This document shows, one piece after another, positions 53,579-64,000 of a stretch of 64,000 bases of DNA. The stretch is from Holothuria scabra (taxonomy: Eukaryota > Echinodermata > Holothuroidea > Aspidochirotida > Holothuriidae), in the NCBI GenBank assembly GCA_037179385.1, contig CM074180.1, positions 30,485,455 to 30,549,454 of the forward strand, in the 5' to 3' direction. The notes under the pieces were generated by a model. That model did no database searches. It saw nothing but the letters and a program-made list of their open reading frames with translations, and had not been told where the DNA came from. Position 1 is the first letter of the stretch. Each line of letters opens with the position of its first letter. Both the position numbers and the translations under genes were made by a program.

Positions 53579-55273
53579 CAGTGGCGTAGCGACTGGGGGG
53601 GCAGGGAAAAAAATTTTGGGAAATTTGATGAATCTTCTTATTATTACAAAAATTTCATAAAAAATTCTCAAAATTTTTGTTAGAATAAGAAATTGTGAGA
53701 CATTTCTCATACATAATTCGTATTTTCATGCAGCAAATTAACTCTGATTTCGTCAGTGTCGCATGAACCGGCCCAATCCGTGTTCCACAGAAATGTCCTC
53801 GCCGCGTAGCAGATTGAATGATCTCTTGGGTTTGTATATGATCGGTGCATTTCAGTGCACAGGAAGCTGTTATTCAGGTGATACTTTGGGAATTCAGTAA
53901 AAGGATGTGAAAACTGACAAGTCACTACCGTAGACCCCCGAGGTTGTTATGTTCTTCTAAAAGCTAGCAGTAGCTGTACGATTTTACTCTGTGTACATAA
54001 CGATGGATGGGGATGAAACAATCCATGGCCAACGATAAACTTAAATTTAATCTAGAAATTAGAATTAACGGGATCCGTTGGCATACTTAGAATTTGTTAC
54101 TTAGCCTAATCCTTAGAGGCTTACAAGCTAGTTCGGGAAAATAGCTTCCTGCTCACTTTGAGTGTAACAATAAATGGATAATGAGTACCCTGTAGCCTTC
54201 TACACTTAACAGACTGCTTTTCTCACAGGATATCCCGTGTAATCGAGCCACTATTAGGCCTCCTTAGTGGCGTGCGAAGGGGAGACCATTGGGCCATGCC
54301 CCCCTCACAGATGCCACTTTTTCTTTGTTCTAGTACGTAGTCTAACTTTATTAACAAAGATTTTACTTAAAAAGATAGCATATGTTGCACCAGACTGCTT
54401 ATAAGGACACCCAATTTTTCAAAAATTTTCAAAGGGGAAGGATTGTCCCTGCAAGGTCTTTCAGAGATGCCATTTTTTTTTAATTCCTACAAATAGACCT
54501 AGGCAAATTCTGTCAAGTTCCAATTTTTACTTAAAAAGGTAGACTCTGTTTCCCACTGGTGGCATCGATAAAAAAGACTACATGTTTAGATTCTCTTTAC
54601 AAGCATAAATGCGCTATTTTGACTATCTGAGGGGTCTGATTTTTCGAAATTTTCTTTACGCTCCGCGCCAACCAGTGGTGGCGCTCCGCTTAGATAATCT
54701 TTATGACAAAATAACATTTTGTGGCCAAGCAAAACCACAAATACCGATCAATGCTTTTTTATTTTGACTCATAATAGTGTGCAAATTTAATGACAAGTTT
54801 TTCTTCGTAAGGTAGAATAAATGGCATAAAGAAATGCATGCCAAGACAGAAAAGTTTCAGTTTTATCCTAATGAACCACCACGATTCAACTTTTAACACT
54901 TACTGTCAAAGTCGAATATCTTGCACCATTTTGCACGAAGGCTCCTTGAAACCGTCAAAAAGTTTCCGGACACCCCTCCCCGTAGACCATACTGCATGCC
55001 CTCCTCCTTCAGAGAAATCCATCGTACGCCACTGCGTTAGTACATACAAATAAACCAGATATTGTTTACCAAAATAATATACTTTGTTATTTCCGATTGC
55101 TCTTTGTTATACTTCAAGATTAAAATGCAGGTTATATTACAAAATGACATGGTAATGTTGTTATACTTGTAAGTTTGCATATTTTATATGAAATACATAC
55201 AAATTGACCGGAAAAAAGTTTTGGGGAAATTTTATACCTTTGCCCCCCTGGAAAAAATCCTAGCTACGCCACT
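53579..55273. mobile_element. hAT-type non-autonomous transposon, copy B
   Basis: It starts CAGTGGCGTAGCGACTGGG and ends CCTAGCTACGCCACT, with GGGGGAGG at 53571-53578 and again from 55274 (one G is shared with, or lost from, the terminal CACTG). It is very similar to copy A along its whole length. In its interior an AGTGGCGTGCGAAGG..CGTACGCCACT element (about 54267-55038) keeps both ends, better than in copy A. Confidence 0.92.
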
Positions 55274-55639
55274 GGGGGAGGGGAAGGGGTTAAGTAAGTT
55301 TGGGTTGGGATCCGGCGATAGATCGTTGTGAGGGTTTGACATCGGAGTTCGGGTGTGGCATCGGAGTTTGGGTTTAACATAACATAACAGGTTAAAGGGC
55401 AAATTAGAGGGCTGTAGGACTATTAAAGTGCCCCATAAGATTCCCTGTAATCCACCCCCCCCCCAAAAAAAAACAAAGCAAACCACCAACACCTAAAAGT
55501 TAGTTGTGCTAGTTGGTGATCCTTAGATTCTGCGGCACCCTTTCCCAAGGGTGCCCTAATACTGCCCAGCACTGAGGGGAGGAGGGGAAACATTTGTCAA
55601 AGCCCTCAAAGATATTATGTACAGACATAGATACAAACT

Positions 55640-57350
55640 TTAAATGGCGCGGTGACTCCTCATGGAGGCCGAATCGGAGGGGCGGAAGTGCTGATCACTG
55701 ATCAGTCGTTTTGAAAGCTAATAGTTAAATTGAAATCTTCCGGCAGTATAAATATTTGTGATTTTAAAACATTGCAATTCTTACAACTTCATCACCGTTC
55801 TTCAATAAATTTCACTGAGGCCCCTACATGAAAAAGTTTTAGGTTTCTTCGATACTTTTTCTACTGAAGAACATTTGAACATTAACGCACAATGACTGGT
55901 TTGAAGTTCATTGGCTTACTGATTGGTCAGTTTCTATGGTATCTTCACAAGCGCACATCTATACACGGGTTTACATTCTTACGCGCTTACAACACAAAAT
56001 CAACTACTGCGTTCTTTTCCCAAACACTCGGAAATACGGTACCCGTCAATAATACGGACTGAAAACGGAAAATGCATTGTGCGCGTACAGTGGACCCACC
56101 CTGACATTTCGTCACAATGGAATTTTCTGTTACGCATGCGAAATCGTGCACGCAGATAACCGAATAGAACCAGTGGCGTAGCCACGGGGTGGCACGGGGG
56201 GCTGTCCTTCCCCCACAGCAAAGTTGTGCCCCCAGGTTCCCCCAGCCCATTGCAATCTGCCCCGCTCAACATGTTGTGAGCATGCGCACTTACATTTTAT
56301 CTGCTGAAATTATGAAAGGTGAGTGGCCAATTTCTTCGAACTTCGGGCAGCCTTTCACTTGCCCTCCCTGGTCTCGCTTCGTGGCACTGTATGCATACAC
56401 CGGTAATTAAGAACGCGTTAATCAGCCACGTGTGTATCCTTTGTAGAAAACTATGCTGCGGTCTTACAAAATCACAATGAGTCAGGTCAAAATGCTTATT
56501 GCAGCTTGGGTATACATGTGCACTCAATCGTGCTCGGGGGCTCTTCGTGTTTTAAGTCTCATCTAGCTCCCAAAACCTTCTCAATGTGAGACATGAATGC
56601 AACATGAATACTGTCAAAAGTTTACAAACTTGTCCATTTTCAAAGAGGAGTCTTGGAGAAAAATTGGAAATTAAACGATTAGGACCACATAGGCCGCAAA
56701 TACTGGTCTGTATCGTCTTCACGTAGGTTTCCACCCTGCTGGTACACTAAGTACGAATGATGATAGGTTAAACGATTTAGCTATGCTATCAACTGAAAAG
56801 AAGTTCGTAAGAGAAAATTCAAATTTTAATCAACGTGTAATTAAAATGTTTTCTCATCTCGAAGAAAGACGAATGTATTGTAATAGCCAGGGGAACCTCG
56901 AGAGAGTTGTAAGACTAAATTCAATTAAATAACGGTGAAGTTTGCAGTCAGTTTAATGCTCATTAAATGCAATGTGAAGGCAGAGAAATGTTTCGTTCTA
57001 TAACCCCAATTTTGTAAATATCGCGGAGCTTCCGGGGTTTCACCCCTGGACCCCCACCAGGGGCCCTAAGGCGGGCCCCTGGACCCCACGCCGTAGGTGG
57101 GAGCGCTTCTTTGCCCCTCCATGTATTTAAACCACGAGCCTCCACTGGCTGTCAGTCAGACTCAACAAAATGAAGTTGTGATAATTTCACCATAGTTATC
57201 CCTGAGTTATATGTTGTGCCCCCCTATAAAAAGGCTGTGCCCGCAGTACCCCCTGGCGAAAAAATCCTGGCTACGTCACTGAATAGAGCTGTGCGCGTGT
57301 CAAATGAACACTTCTGCCCCCCGTTTGAGCCTCCGTGAGGAGTCAGCGCG
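55640..57350. mobile_element. Inverted-repeat element split by a hAT insertion
   Basis: GGTGACTCCTCATGGAGGCC then GAATCGGAGGGGCGGAAGTG (about 55652-55690) is mirrored by CACTTCTGCCCCCCGTTTGA then GCCTCCGTGAGGAGTCAGCG (57309-57348). Together they are the ends of a transposon of about 590 bp once the hAT insert (56171-57281) is set aside. A 56-codon open frame (55891-56061, starting MTGLKFIGLLIGQFLW) lies inside. It is hydrophobic at its start and unrecognised, and may be meaningless. Confidence 0.65.
56171..57281. mobile_element. hAT-type non-autonomous transposon, copy E (different family)
   Basis: It starts CAGTGGCGTAGCCACGGGG and ends CCTGGCTACGTCACTG. AATAGAAC (56163-56170) and AATAGAGC (57282-57289) are target duplications matching at 7 of 8 bases. 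The interior, including a GC-rich GGGGTTTCACCCCTGGACCC patch at 57034-57053, is unrelated to copies A and B. No transposase ORF. Confidence 0.87.
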
Positions 57351-57353
57351 TTT

Positions 57354-57411
57354 TACAGTGTAGGGATAGGAGTTTGGTATACTACAGTGTAGGGATAGGA
57401 GTTTGGTATAC
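57354..57411. repeat. 29-bp tandem duplication
   Basis: The unit starting TACAGTGTAGGGATAGGAGT occurs twice, identically, at 57354-57382 and 57383-57411. Confidence 0.9.
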
Positions 57412-57419
57412 TTTGAAAG

Positions 57420-60140
57420 CCCTGACAAAGGCGATGAATTGCCGCTGAAGGAATACGGGCAGAATTTGAGCGAGCGTGTAGCGCTACTAAAATTTTGGCT
57501 TTCTTGTTAACAAATCTCTTAAAACTGCCGCCTTGTTTTGAAGTGTAAATGAGAAATTTTCGGAAAACATTTGACTTTTTGTAAAGATCGTTCACGGTCA
57601 GAGTGTATGAAAGAATCTGCCCATGGGCAACTAGAATTTGTTTTGGGTTACCCCCTTTTATTCTACGGGATCTAGATATACGACTACTGGAAATTTTTCC
57701 GAAGAGTTGTTCTTTTTTGACAAAGATTTGGGAATCATGCTGTTATATTGGAGAAATTTTGTATATTAAAAAATTTTGTTAGGTGAAATTGAAAAAAGTT
57801 GAGGTTTTAATTAAGTGGAATACCGTACCTTTCGAAAACAACATCACACAGAATGTCGGGGTGTTTGAAGTGAGTTGGCTTTAACAAATTTATTGTACGA
57901 AGGATCTTCCGAAACGGGAAAATTTTTCGATTATTTTCCATTTTGAGAGGAATTTTTTTAAAATGTGAAGCTAATATTTGAGACAAAATTGTAATTTGAT
58001 GACAGATTTTTTGGTTTTTAATTTAAGAATTTGACCTTATGAGAAAAGTCTGAACAGGCCTAAGTCGCAGTGCGGCATCCAGATTTGCTCAGTAGAACTT
58101 GGGTTAGGGGCAGGTCAGTTTGTGACGGAATGAAAAATATGTAAAGATTTGATTGCCACTCCCTGCAGCATTAGCGGCTCGCCATAGGGGCACGGGGCAC
58201 TTGCCCCCCAAACATTTCCAATGCGTGGTCTTCAATTTTCCAAAAATGACGTCATTCGATATGGCATGAATAAAAAGTAGCCTTTTTCTTAATCTGGACA
58301 AACTATCCCAGCCTTCTCTCTCATATAAATGTCATATATTATTAATAAAGTATAAACTAATGCGTAATTGTCAAGGATAAAGATCGTAATTGAATCAGAA
58401 CTTTAGCCCATCGTCCTGTCGCCCAGAAGCGTTGATAGCGCTGCCAGCACCAATAGCAGTACTGAATCACAACTGATATTGATGCTGGTAGCGCTACCAA
58501 TGCTTCTGTGTGGCCGGTTCAGGTTTACAGGCTCATTCGACCACTGGTCATATGGGTTAACATGATTCGGTTATGATTTCAATTTATTTCCGACGGTGTG
58601 CAGCTCCTTGAAACAAAAAGTCCAGAACAAATTTATGTTTGATATTTTGAAGAGGAACATATTCTAGGCAAAGCTTACTGGGGAAATTTTTACTCATTTC
58701 CCATGTTTGGTTCTCGAGATATTAGAATTGAAGTTGACATATTTTCTGCAAAGAGTGAACTTGCAACACGTAGACATGATGTCATGTATTCACATTTATT
58801 GAAATGTTTAGTTGTTTTTCTCTAAAAATTAACACCATATTTATACAATTTAACTGTGATAGGCCTATGTTAACCATAAGTGCATCCCGAGCAATGGAAG
58901 TTTAAAAACTTAATTTGCCTTAAGGGCAAGATAGCATCCCTAATGAATTCAAGATCAAACAGCAGGATCAAAAGTAAATGAAAAACAAAACAAAACATTG
59001 ACCATCAATATGAATACATGACATAGCACCTGCTTGGTTCAAGTTTACCTTTTGTAGAAAATGTGTCAACTTCAGTTGCTAATATCTCGAGAACCGAACA
59101 CGAGAAATGAATGAAAAATTCCCCAGAGTGCTTAGAATATGTTCGTCTTTAACGTATTAAACAAAAAATTGGTTTTGGTCTATTCTTTTTAATGGGGATT
59201 TTACTTTGCGAAAAAGAAAATGATAAAATGTCCTGTAAAGGAACTAGTACATTTTATCTGGTAAATTTCTGATCATTTTGCAATTTTATTTTCTTTTTAT
59301 TAAAATGAAGATTCTATTGCAAAGGAAAGCTCAAAATAACGACTGCTTAAATTCTACTTACAAGCCTGGCAAATTCAATTTTCGGCAATCTGAGAGGTCG
59401 CGATTTTTCAAAATTTTCTGTACGTTCCGCGCCAACTGATGGTTGCGCTTCGCTTAGATAGCCTTTCGGGCAGTCAGTCACCACTTCTCATGCCCCTCCT
59501 TCCCCCAAAAAATATTTTTGCACGACATCCCCTGATACTATACTATTTGAGACGTCTTGGTCTTAAGTTGATTTTGCCCTCCCCCCCCCCCCGCCCACCA
59601 AACAAGTTTCCTTATATCTGCCCTTGGCCTGCATGACTATCTAAGTGCCGTCATTGGTGTGAGCGGAAAATACAAGAAGAATTTGGGGTTTACAAATCCT
59701 CCAGATGGCCGGAAATAGCTCTTTGCGAGTGAGAAAATGCTATGAAAATTGTGCAAATGGTATTTTTGTACCTGCAATGACCAAATAAAAAAGGTCTTAT
59801 TTTGAAACTAGCAATTACAATTGTTACCTAGCTTAAAAGAAAAATTTCATTAATTTCAAAAATATATTTATGTCTCAGGTGATCAAAGACTTCAAAGCTA
59901 CATTTAAAGTTGTGTCCCTAGAGTACGGTATGTTGCCATCAGAAGGTACAGACTGGCATAGGCGTACTGCATCATCTCAGTTTGGGAGGGACAGAAGGTT
60001 ATCTGCCTAAAAGACAATCCTACCCGAAAAACTGTCTATAAGCGAAGTGCCAACGTCAGTTTGGGCAGAGCGTACAAAAAATTTGGAAACTCGCAACCCC
60101 TCACACAGCCAGAAATGGCATTGCCCAAACGACTGTCTAA
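57420..60140. other. Repeat-rich stretch, fragments of hAT-related elements
   Basis: A sharp GGCTCGCCATAGGGGCACGG start near 58170 and GTACGTTCCGCGCCAACTGA with GGTTGCGCTTCGCTTAGATA at 59422-59460 resemble interior text of copies A-C (TACGCTCCGCGCCAACCA, GGCGCTCCGCTTAG). This suggests a diverged member. No gene is seen. A C-run of about 12 lies at 59580-59591. Confidence 0.5.
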
Positions 60141-60155
60141 GAGGAACGTCTTTAA

Positions 60156-60409
60156 AGGGCAAGAGCAGTCATCCCAGATTGAAGTAGTGAAGTAAACTGT
60201 CCAGTTTAAGGATTGGCTGTTGGGAGTCATGTGACAATGTTTTTCCTCTTAAAATGTGAAAATTGCTTGAAATAGCTGCTTGCCTTGCCTTGAATATGCA
60301 ATAGTAAAGTCATAAAATGTAATGAAAGACACTTTGAAGAGAAATAAGACGAAAATTTTGTTCTTTAGCTTTTTCTTCAAAATAAGTTTGGGGGACTGCT
60401 CCTTAACTT
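60156..60409. mobile_element. Short TTAA-type MITE of the AGAGCAGTC family, copy 2
   Basis: TTAA flanks are at 60152-60155 and 60410-60413. The left end is AGGGCAAGAGCAGTCATCCC. The right end, reversed, reads AAGTTAAGGAGCAGTCCCCC then AAACTTATTTTGAAG, the latter shared exactly with the left end of the 2.6-kb element at 48898. Interior phrases (TTGGCTGTTGGGAGTCATGT) also match its far end. Confidence 0.78.
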
Positions 60410-60645
60410 TTAATATCGGTTGGTGTGGAACGCACAGAAAATTTTGGAAATTGCAATTTCTCAGACAGCCGGAAATAATATTCCCCAGAAATTTAAAGCA
60501 GAAATTCAATTTCATATAAGAAAGGGTAACCAAATCTACACAGTCGGGTGAAACTTCCATTCCAAATGAACATGTATATTTCTATAGGCAACAGTAAATG
60601 GAGATACTAAATTTTGTGTTCCAAAGTGGTCTTTAGGGCACCAGA

Positions 60646-60762
60646 GGTTATATCGCTCCCTCACGTTGACAAGAAATGCTTTTAACCCTTTGATTTTCAG
60701 ACTGTTGTGTTGACTTTGAAGTTAATAGGATCTCCCTATAGGGAATGCAAAGTTTGAAAAGT
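60646..60762 (+). repeat. Dispersed repeat shared with 21660-21794
   Basis: AGGGCACCAGAGGTTATATC, CCTCACGTTGACAAG and AGGATCTCCCTATAGGGAAT are the reverse complement, with differences, of text in CRIPT intron 2. Function unknown. Confidence 0.7.
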
Positions 60763-60839
60763 TTCCATGCCACTAGGATGTAATCATATTTCAATAATAT
60801 GGGATTGTTGAGGGGGAAGAAGTAATGCCGTTAGGACAA

Positions 60840-61490
60840 CATTTTGTAGGCCTTTCTTGACGTCCGTATGGGGCCTATTGAAGGGGTGAGACCTGCAGTT
60901 CCCATGCTCTTCCCATTATCCAGGGGCGACGTAGAGCCGGGATCGGAGGTCGGAGGGCAGCAGACGTCTATCTGGCCTGATCTCCGACATTTCCTCCTCG
61001 TGGCTCGCCAGTCGAGAACTAGTTTCCGACTCAGTAGGCTGTGTCATTTTCATTCGTCATGTCTTTGTTTCGTCCTTTTCTCATTTTCCGTTGTCTTCGG
61101 ACAAATTTGAACCAGGTAGCTGCAACAGACCTCGTACTGAGTAGATTGTTTGTAAATAGTTGTAGGCCTAAACAGATTTTGGTAACCGCATTTCCCTGTT
61201 CTGTTTTTTGTTTGTAAATTTGTCATTCCAGCTCTCCCGACCATCGTATGAATATTGCCCCTGCTCGAAGTACTTTTTGTGTTTGGATCAAAAGCCCCCC
61301 GACAACACTCCCGAGTTGCGTTACAGACTGCTAGTTCATGTGAGGATTGTGAGGATATTATGTCGTATGTGCTCCCTCCAGATTCATTTTTTTGTTGTTT
61401 AAAATGTGACAACTTTATACCTGGCGCTCATATCTTGAAAACCACACACCGAATTTCAATACAAGTTTTAACAATGTACCACTTATAATA
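60840..61490. other. GC-richer open stretch, unrecognised
   Basis: Long overlapping frames on both strands (60868-61110 plus, 61050-61412 minus) have no recognisable domain. CpG content is above its surroundings. It could be part of a retrotransposon terminal repeat or of an unknown exon. Left unassigned. Confidence 0.3.
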
Positions 61491-61496
61491 TGCACC

Positions 61497-63700
61497 CAGT
61501 GGCGTAACTACTGGGGGAGGGGGCAGGGGGGAAGTCCCCCCGAAAATAATTTGGGGAAATTTGATGAAATGATATGCCCTTTTCCCATTTCTCAAAATTT
61601 TTGTTAGAATAAGAAATTGTGAGACATTTCTCGTACATAATTCGTATTTTTATGCAACAAATTAACCCGGATTTCGTCAGTGTCGCATGAACCGGCCCGA
61701 CTCGGGTTCCACAGGAATGTCCTCTCCGCGCTGCAGATTGAATGTTTTCTATCATGTATACGCGCGGGTGTTGTGATCAGTGTATTTCAGTGCACAGGAA
61801 GCTGTTATTCAGGAACTTAACAGCTGATCATCACTACAGTGAAAGCTTGTAGGCTAAACCCGAACTTTAGAATATCATCACTTTGTACACAATCTCTACG
61901 TTGTACACTTTGGGAATCCAGTGAAACGATGTGAAAACTGACAGGTCACTAATGTAAACCCTTGAGGTTACATTGTCCTACAAGCTAGTAGCGGGAAGGA
62001 TTTAAAGTATACCGATTTTACTCTGTGTACATAACGATGGATGGGGCTGAAACAATCCATGGCTTACGATTAACATAACATGAACATAACGTTTGTGTGG
62101 AAATTAGAATGGACGGGATCCATGGGGATACTTAGATTCTGTTGCTTAACCTAATCCTTGGAGGCTTACAGACTAGTTCGGGAAAAAGCATTCTGCTCAC
62201 TTGTGGTGTAACAATAAACGGGTCCATGAATACCTTGTCCTAGGCTAGAACTTACTCGGTGATCTGTGCCGTACGAAGGGGAACATTGGGCCATAGCCCC
62301 CCTCACGGATGCCATTTTTTGTTCTTAAACATACGTATATAGCCATACTTAGGTAACCCAGATTTTACTTCCAAAGATGGCATATGTGGCCCCAGATTGC
62401 ATGTAATACACCCAATTTTTCAAAAATTTTCAAAGGGGAAGGATTGATTCTGCAAAGGCCCCTCAGTGATGCCAATTTTTTAAATTGCTACAAATAGCCA
62501 AATTCTGTCAAATTCAAATTTTTCCTTCACAAGGGTAGCCTCTGTATCCCACTGGTGGCACCGATTGCATAAATTGCAAAGAACACCTACCTTTTGAAGA
62601 ATTTTTAAGAGGGAGGGCCCACCCCATAGACTCCTTCCTTGGCTGGCAGAGACGTCGATGTACAAGACGGGGACAGGGGAGCGGAGGGTGTTCAGGTGCG
62701 GTGAGAAGTAGTTTGCCATTTATCACGCAAGAGACGTAAGGGGTAAAAACATTAACAGATGGGAATTCGATCAGTCACACACAATTTCATCAATTCAGCG
62801 GATCTTTCATTTAACCAAGTTAGTTAGCTAGTTAGATAGAGTTTTATGGCCCAGCTTCCAACCTTTTGGTTTAAGTCGAGCCGGCCACGGCCTTTTTTCC
62901 AGTTTCCCATTTAGCCAAGAGTCACAATAGAGAGGCATTAGCATATTTTCAATTGGCTTTATAGTTTCCCCGAAAGAATCAAGACCATTACGTATAGGCC
63001 TAATAGTGATAGTACATTTTTTTGTGGTAATTTTCTGATCACTTAGCGTGTGCCTGTTTTTTTTTTAATATTGCGACAAATAAAAGGTTAAAATAAAGAC
63101 CGTATGTTACGATTCTCTTTACAAACATGAATACGTGATTTTTGGCCATCTGAGGGGTCTAATTTTTCGAAATTTTCTCTACGTTCCGCCGCAACCAACT
63201 TTTGGGCGAAATTACATTTTGGTGGTCAAAGTAGCTCTTAACTCATGATTACTTTGCAGTTTGCGAACATATTTTCAAGTCAGCATTTTATTGCAAACGA
63301 CAAAAGAAGATAACGACTCGTTAGATTCTTCTTTTAAGTCTGGAAAATGCTATTTGCGGTCATCTGGGGGGGGGTCTGATTTTTTGAAATTTTCGCTACG
63401 CTCCGCGCCAACTAATGGTGGCGCTCCGCTTAGATAATTTTTATAACAGAATAACGGTTTGTGGCCAAGAAAAAACCGCAAACTAAAATGTTCCCTTTCT
63501 CCTTTACCGATCGAAGATCTTTTATTCTGACTCTTTAAAGTATGCCAATTTTATGACAAGTTTTACTTCGTAAGGTAGTATAAATGACATGAGAATGCAT
63601 GTAAAGACACAAAAGTTTCAGTTGTATCCTCATGAGCCACCACAATTCAACTTTTAACACTGGTCCTGTAAAAGTCGAAAATCTTGCACCATTTTGCATC
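61497..63700. mobile_element. hAT-type element, longer relative (copy C), right end unclear
   Basis: The start CAGTGGCGTAACTACTGGGG and the interior (ATAACGATGGATGGGGCTGA, GGCCATAGCCCCCCTCACGG) follow copies A and B. The copy carries extra text between about 62570 and 63110. The block TACGCTCCGCGCC..GGCGCTCCGCTTAG is present once in full (63399-63440) and once degraded (63180-63200). The right end is not seen; at about 63707 another element (GGGCGTCCGGAAGGGG) begins. Confidence 0.75.
62823..62903 (-). mobile_element. SINE body fragment, copy 2
   Basis: GTTAGATAGAGTTTTATGGC, TCCAACCTTTTGGTTTAAGT and CGAGCCGGCCACGGCC then TTTTTTCCAGTT match 42273-42350. The tRNA head is missing, as in a 5'-truncated SINE. 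It sits inside hAT copy C. Confidence 0.75.
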
Positions 63701-63706
63701 TAGGCC

Positions 63707-64000
63707 ATGGGCGTCCGGAAGGGGGGGGGGAAGGGGGAACTGCCCCCCCCCCGAAAATCAAACTTGTGAAAAAAATAATTAAAAATTGAAATGAAAAAAT
63801 TAAAAATAAATCATCAAAATATCTTCACTCACAACGTCATTTTCTACTCGTGAACTATGCGGACATTTGACCAGGAATAGCAAAAGAGAAGATGGTATGC
63901 TGAATAGTGAAATCGTAATTTGGGGACCATCATTCGTGACATCTATTAGAAATTTGTAATTGTAAAAACTATGCCAAAATTGTACTAGTTGTCAGGTATG
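63707..64000. mobile_element. Start of a further transposon with GGGCGTCCGG end
   Basis: The sequence turns abruptly into GGGCGTCCGGAAGGGGGGGG and CTGCCCCCCCCCCGAAAATC, then into AT-rich text. This is the pattern seen at the starts of the hAT copies here (G-run, then C-run within 50 bp). It runs off the window, so the other end is not visible. Confidence 0.45.

Noticed and set aside
61050..61412. 120-codon minus frame as a gene
   Set aside because: An overlapping plus frame is equally open, there is no recognisable domain, and it lies among transposon copies.

Overview
The window looks like AT-rich animal nuclear DNA. It has GT-AG introns of several kilobases, decayed LINE copies, SINEs, many small inverted-repeat transposons and almost no long ORFs. 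Low-complexity clusters built from AGGCCT, CTAGG and AACGTTAGG recur and are, from general experience, typical of echinoderms. Together with a holozoan CRIPT and a TMEM179B-type gene this suggests an invertebrate deuterostome, probably an echinoderm. That placement is inference. Nothing bacterial or viral was recognised.

Two genes can be reconstructed exon by exon with matching splice phases. (1) CRIPT, plus strand, about 3880-23087: four coding exons, 100 residues, CxxC zinc-binding pairs and a C-terminal QTSV. Its first intron is about 16.7 kb. (2) A TMEM179/TMEM179B-type four-pass membrane protein, minus strand, 53129 down to 34478: five coding exons, 228 residues. The genes are convergent, with about 11 kb between their stop codons, and both are built mainly of repeat-filled introns. 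Several further open segments with good splice signals (6364-6510 with 9704-9793, 12590-12792, 19442-19570 with 19971-20064, 29691-29815, and 39945-40101 on minus) read like exons but match no family I know. They are given with low confidence.

Layout: 1-1385 CR1-like LINE remnant; 1650-1930 19-bp satellite; 2370-2846 fold-back element; 3880-23087 CRIPT, whose first intron holds a CGGAT-rich repeat, an AGGCCT-rich block, hAT copy A, several MITEs and a 144-bp minisatellite; 24.9-28.7 kb a strand-skewed stretch with no recognised gene; 29-34 kb MITEs and the 3' side of the second gene; 34478-53129 TMEM179B-like, whose introns contain a tRNA-derived SINE, a CR1 copy split by a hAT-like insertion, a second LINE and a 2.6-kb TTAA-flanked element carrying a 145-bp minisatellite; 53.1-64 kb the upstream region of that gene, invaded by hAT-type elements, several of them nested.

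The most interesting material is mobile-element architecture: a minisatellite cassette of about 144-bp monomers with nuclear-receptor DR1-like motifs (AGGTCAAAGGTCA), bounded by inverted GGTTTCGATG ends and found both alone and inside a TTAA element; nested hAT elements that appear to have spread as composites; and a possible alternative zinc-finger-like terminal exon in the second gene. All calls come from reading the sequence; no searches were run.
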